In this document: piece by piece, positions 60,233 to 64,000 of the stretch
Position numbering within the stretch: the first letter of the stretch is position 1
How the letters are laid out: the number at the start of each line of letters is the position of its first letter
Assembly: GCA_022749755.1 (NCBI GenBank)
Contig: CM040441.1
Location: forward strand, 16,617,475 to 16,681,474
Length of the DNA stretch: 64,000 bases
Direction: 5' to 3'
From: Azadirachta indica
Lineage: Eukaryota; Streptophyta; Magnoliopsida; Sapindales; Meliaceae
The notes under the pieces: model-generated
Told to the model about the DNA's origin: nothing
The model's database searches: none
Seen by the model: the letters and a program-made list of their open reading frames with translations, nothing else
Program-made: the position numbers and the translations under genes

Positions 60233-61518
60233 TTATTGGAAATATGCAAGAACTGTAAACAGAGTTTGGGCAAAAGTAAGTATAAGTAGTGAAAGAGCAG
60301 CAAGAAAGGAAATCAATGCCCATGGATTGTTAAAATATTTGTGCCTCAAATGCGCCATCCATTTGCTCCAACGCCTGCCACAATGTTTATTTACATTGCA
60401 GAATATTTCAGAGTAATAGTGATGAGAAGAGACCGTGACAAAATCACCAAGCCTATTAAACATGTTGGCAACCACTTCATCATCACCTAACCAATTACGA
60501 ATAATTCCATGCTGACAAAGTAATTCTACATCCTTGGGTGAGTTAATCAGGCAGTCCATGAAATTCATATAATCCACGACATAATTTAAATTTTCATCCC
60601 TGGAAAATTGCTCATAGACAATAAGATTTCTCATGAAAGACTCCGTGTCATCTTCAATTATCAATCTTGGGATTTGTAATGTTCCATTGTCAAACCTTAT
60701 ATCAAATAAGCTAGCCCCTTTAACTTCCATGAACTTGATTCCAGCTTCTTTTAGCTCAGTGGCGCAACGAATCAAGTCCCAGTCACAACTTTCGGTCACA
60801 ATCTCGGGGCTTCTCATTCCTGAAGGCGAAGGAAGCCAGCTATCGTGTATAAATCCCCCAACAGATGCTTGATTTCTTGGACTGAATTATCAGAGTATTG
60901 CCCACGATAATGCCCAGGAATTACAATTCTAAAGAAAGAACAAATCATACGACGGAAAAGTTTTTCTTCTCCCGGCATCAAAGTCATGCCAGAGAACTCC
61001 TGAAGAACAAAGAACGGAATTTGATTTTCAACTAGTAACAAATCGCGGGCGAGTTTCTTGGTCATCCAACTCAAATTAAAAATAGGGTCATTTACATCTC
61101 TTAATTCTGGCCTCCTGTACTTGCGAAGTAGCTCAATGATGAAGCAACTATCAAGGAGCATCATTTCCACAAACCGGTCTGTTTCAAGATCTACAGGTTC
61201 TGTATAACATTTCCGAGCTCTTTCTTCCAGTGTTCTCATGGTACTGAGGTACCTTGTCACATTTTTTTCTCCCCTTCTTTCAAGCAGCAGTTTCAGATAG
61301 TGCAGTTTGTGCTCTTCCATTGCCATTATGTGATTTTTACCTCGATGATAAGGACCAATTGCAAGTATTACTGGTTCATAGGCCTTTTCATTTACATTTC
61401 GTAGCTCTGGAGGCACTCTTACAATGCTACAATCACTATGAGGCAACAAGGGAGGCAGAACACCAAGCTTTTTACTAATCTCAACAGATAATTTATCAGC
61501 TAATTCATCAGCAGCCAT
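60233..61518 (-). pseudogene. DUF247 gene with one homopolymer frameshift (locus 7)
   Basis: Start ATG 61518 (MAADELADKLSVEISKKLG). The first frame runs to about 60860 with CSIVRVPPELRNVNEKAYEP, VILAIGPYHRGKNHI, MMLLDSCFIIELLRKY, LLLVENQIPFFVLQEF and EIKHLL. The second frame, from about 60857 to 60233, continues without a gap (IHDSWLPSPSG, RCATELKEAGIKF, NLIVYEQF, NKHCGRRWSKWMAHLR) to the C-terminal helix. The switch lies in a run of five C (plus strand, 60855-60859); one more base there would keep a single frame of about 428 residues, the normal family length. So this is a gene with one indel: a young null allele or a homopolymer sequencing error. Confidence 0.88.
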
Positions 61519-62059
61519 ATTTCCCTCTCTTAATCTTTTATCAGTTGGAAGCAAGTAGTTGATCTATGGCATTGAAATTATAAATTAAGCTTTAATCGTA
61601 ATTCGGCATATGTTAAATCAAAACTTTTAGACCATATAATATATATTATACACGTGCAATAAGAAAAACAAGATATTAATCTTGATATGCTAAATCAACT
61701 CTTACTATGAAGTTCTTCTGAACATATATATAGCTTCACAGTCAGATATAGATTCTAGCACGCACTTTATCATTTGACGATTATATATGTATTCAGATCA
61801 GAAAATGAGAAACAAATTCATAGAAAATACAGCAGCAGATCAGAAACCCAGGAATAATGTAGAGCATTATTATTTGCTCAACTTAAAATCTTTCTTCTCT
61901 CACTTAATTCACAGACCATGGAGTTGACAGAAAAGCCAATAAATTAAGAGAGCCATAATCAAAATAGAAGCTGACACTAATATGCATAACGTTTGGAGTA
62001 GTTAATTGGATATGCTTCAGATTCAAACTTCATATCAAGATGACCAGTAATTAATAGTG

Positions 62060-62150
62060 AACTAACTAACTCGCTTGCCTTGAAGGTAGGTAGCCTTTCC
62101 AAGCTCTAGCTGTTCTAACTAAAACCAGATCTTCCCTGCGGATAATTCTG
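62060..62150 (-). other. Possible 5' exon of locus 7
   Basis: The minus-strand segment with GCAGGGAAGATCTGG and CTACCTTCAAG aligns with the leader exon of loci 2 and 3 (GCAGAGAAGATAGATC, GGCCTTCAAAC). The donor here reads AAG/GCAAGC, a possible GC-type donor. Tentative. Confidence 0.3.
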
Positions 62151-62327
62151 TCCCACTAAGAACAGGAGTAGGAGACCTCAATTATTATCATCCCTGACTC
62201 TGATACGTGTGTTTTAATTACTTGTTGCTGCTGTAAGGGCCTACGGAGGGCCCGCTTCATATTTGTGAATTTTCTGTTGTAGGTATTTGAAAATTCTGCC
62301 GGCTTCATTTGGGTTGACTCACTAGCC

Positions 62328-62353
62328 TTTTTTTTTTTTTTTTTTTTTTTTTT
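62328..62353. repeat. Poly-T run of 26
   Basis: An uninterrupted T homopolymer. It creates a lysine run in a minus-strand ORF that is not a gene. Confidence 0.9.
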
Positions 62354-62440
62354 AAGACAAACGTTGAAGGATTGGACTACTTCCTCCATGATACATGGAC
62401 GTAACATTGAAACGGTGATCTCGCGAAACGAAATCCTTTT

Positions 62441-62985
62441 TAGGCCCATCTAACATTTTACGATTATGGACCAAAGTTTGTCCAATTTTCTATTCCTCTA
62501 CTTTTCAAAATTAAATATACCAGGACGTTGCTCACGTAATGGGAAGCAACAACAAAAGTGGCATGTTGTGAAATAAAATTATTTTTTAGGCCCATTTAGC
62601 GTTTTATAATTATGAGCTTAAAGTTTCTCATTTTTTTACTTTTCCAATTTTAAAATAAAATGTACTGGTACGCTTCTTAATATGATAGAGAGTAAAAAAA
62701 AGCGAATGGCACGTCCTAAAATGGAATCGTTTTTTAGGCTCATTTAGCGTTTTATAATTATGCGCCCAAAATTTGTTGGATTTTCAATTTCTTCGATTTT
62801 GAAATGAAATTCACCGAAATGCTCCTCATGCGATGCAGAGTAATAAAATATGTGACATGTTGCAAAAATGAATTGTATTTTACATCCATTTTCTGTTTTA
62901 CAATTGTGGATTCAAAATTCATCTAATTTTTGCCTCCTTTGAATTTGAAATAAAATACATCGGCCATTTTTTATTTACTCGAAAG
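62441..62985. repeat. Tandem repeat, unit about 147 bp, 3.7 copies
   Basis: Units begin at 62441, 62587, 62735 and 62881 (spacing 146, 148, 146) with variants of 'taggcccatttagcgtttta' followed by 'taattatg'. Each unit also contains 'aaaataaaat' and a 'ggcatgttg'-like phrase. Copies are moderately diverged. No coding sense. Confidence 0.85.
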
Positions 62986-62989
62986 TTTA

Positions 62990-64000
62990 AATAACACATT
63001 ATGGTGCATCTCAGATATCTACTAACAATCCTATGAGATATCTATCCTCAATTGAAGGAAAATCACTCAATGGTCAATAGAAAGATATGAACTCAAGACC
63101 TTTTTTTACTTTTGGGTGTATATATACTATGCATCAAAGGTAAAGTTATGGTTTAATTTGTGTTATAATTTCATGTTTTTACTTTTTATTATTTTAATCA
63201 ACTAATTATTTGTCAATAATAAAAACACAAATTTTATATTATTTATATATTATTAGATTTATATACTTTTAACAGTTAGAGTTACATTTTTTATTTATGT
63301 ATTTAATTAATTATGACCCATTAAATATACATTCATCTCCATTTGCTTGCATCATTTCTCACCTCTTATTAAATAAATAAAGTTCAAATTAAGACAATAT
63401 TTGTATTTATATCTTAGAATTAGATTGATTTTATCAAAATTTCATATTTTTACTGTTTGGATAACATAATTGGAATAATCACTAAAGTATAACAATATCA
63501 ATTTATCCCCTCTTGTGTGACCTAATAAGAATCAAATAAATAGAGTAGTAATCTTAGTCATGATGAAAAAAACTTGTAGAGCAACTATATCACCACAATA
63601 CTTGTACAAGAGCATAAACAACTTAATGCAGAAAACCTTTAGAAAATGAGAAGTAGAAACTATAAAGTGAAGAGTAAACATTACGAGATTTAAGTCCACC
63701 AAAAAATACTCCATACAATAAGATAATGAGAATATATAATTTTTCTCTAAATAGAACTAGACATTTACAATATTTTCAACACAAAATATTTGTGGTAAAT
63801 AAACAAATTTTATAAGAAAGTTAAAAAAGAGTTGAATACATTTCACTAAAAAATAGTGACTCAATAACTAACCCTGTAAAATGCTGAAGGAGAGCTCCAA
63901 ACCCAATTTTCACAATTCAGAATGTAGTCTTGTAAGTCATGAATATGTTGATAAAATTTTAGCTTAAATATACCATGAATCAACATCTAGTCCACCTCTT
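62990..64000. other. AT-rich, no gene recognised
   Basis: No ORF with family features on either strand. From about 63530 the composition is slightly richer in GC and might be gene or element sequence continuing past the window, but nothing can be supported. Confidence 0.4.

Noticed and set aside
60233..60817. A separate 194-residue gene
   Set aside because: It continues DUF247 locus 7 after a one-base frame change, without the N-terminal half that every family member needs.
62156..62449. Minus-strand ORF with a polylysine run
   Set aside because: The lysines come from a poly-T homopolymer, and the rest has no protein-like conservation.

Overview
This window is AT-rich nuclear DNA from a flowering plant, most likely a eudicot. 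The evidence is GT-AG introns in an eight-exon gene, plant-type Ty3/gypsy and Ty1/copia retrotransposons, many hAT-like and Mutator-like miniature elements, and a tandem family of DUF247 (UPF0481) genes, a plant-specific family. I cannot place the species more exactly from sequence alone.

The backbone is an array of seven DUF247 loci, all on the minus strand: (1) 1-333, the 5' part of a gene cut by the window edge; (2) 13172-14467, intact; (3) 31117-32390, one single-base frameshift; (4) a 3'-terminal relic at about 40166-40284; (5) 45887-47971, intact with a predicted small first coding exon; (6) 58380-59389, a decayed pseudogene; (7) 60233-61518, one frameshift in a homopolymer. Loci 2 and 3 lie in long segmental duplicates (about 12676-18174 and 30650-35900). 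Upstream of several loci there is a conserved exon-like segment ending in a perfect GTAAGT splice donor. Between loci a second repeat system recurs, a roughly 3 kb block with a 0.4 kb module (27.5-30.6 kb, 36.35-39.9 kb, 50.6-58.4 kb), and one copy is partly inverted. The array therefore seems to have grown by repeated duplication of a [block + DUF247 gene] unit, then been broken up by transposons.

The only clearly conserved single-copy gene is on the plus strand at 20194-22777. It has eight exons and encodes a 187-residue gamma-glutamylcyclotransferase of the ChaC/GGCT2 type (glutathione degradation). It sits between the two large duplicates.

Mobile elements fill much of the rest: a degenerate Ty3/gypsy element lacking integrase (about 2517-6472); a heavily decayed Ty1/copia element (about 7260-12441) with a hAT-like MITE inserted in gag; a probable solo LTR (23701-25423) inserted in a dispersed repeat; three hAT-like MITEs with 8-bp target duplications; four Mutator-like long-TIR elements with 9-10 bp target duplications; and a Mutator-like element (56133-57568) carrying what looks like a captured cellulose synthase zinc-finger fragment, i.e. 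a Pack-MULE. A tandem repeat of about 147 bp lies at 62441-62985.

No CRISPR array, rRNA or tRNA gene was recognised. All element boundaries and percentages were judged by eye.
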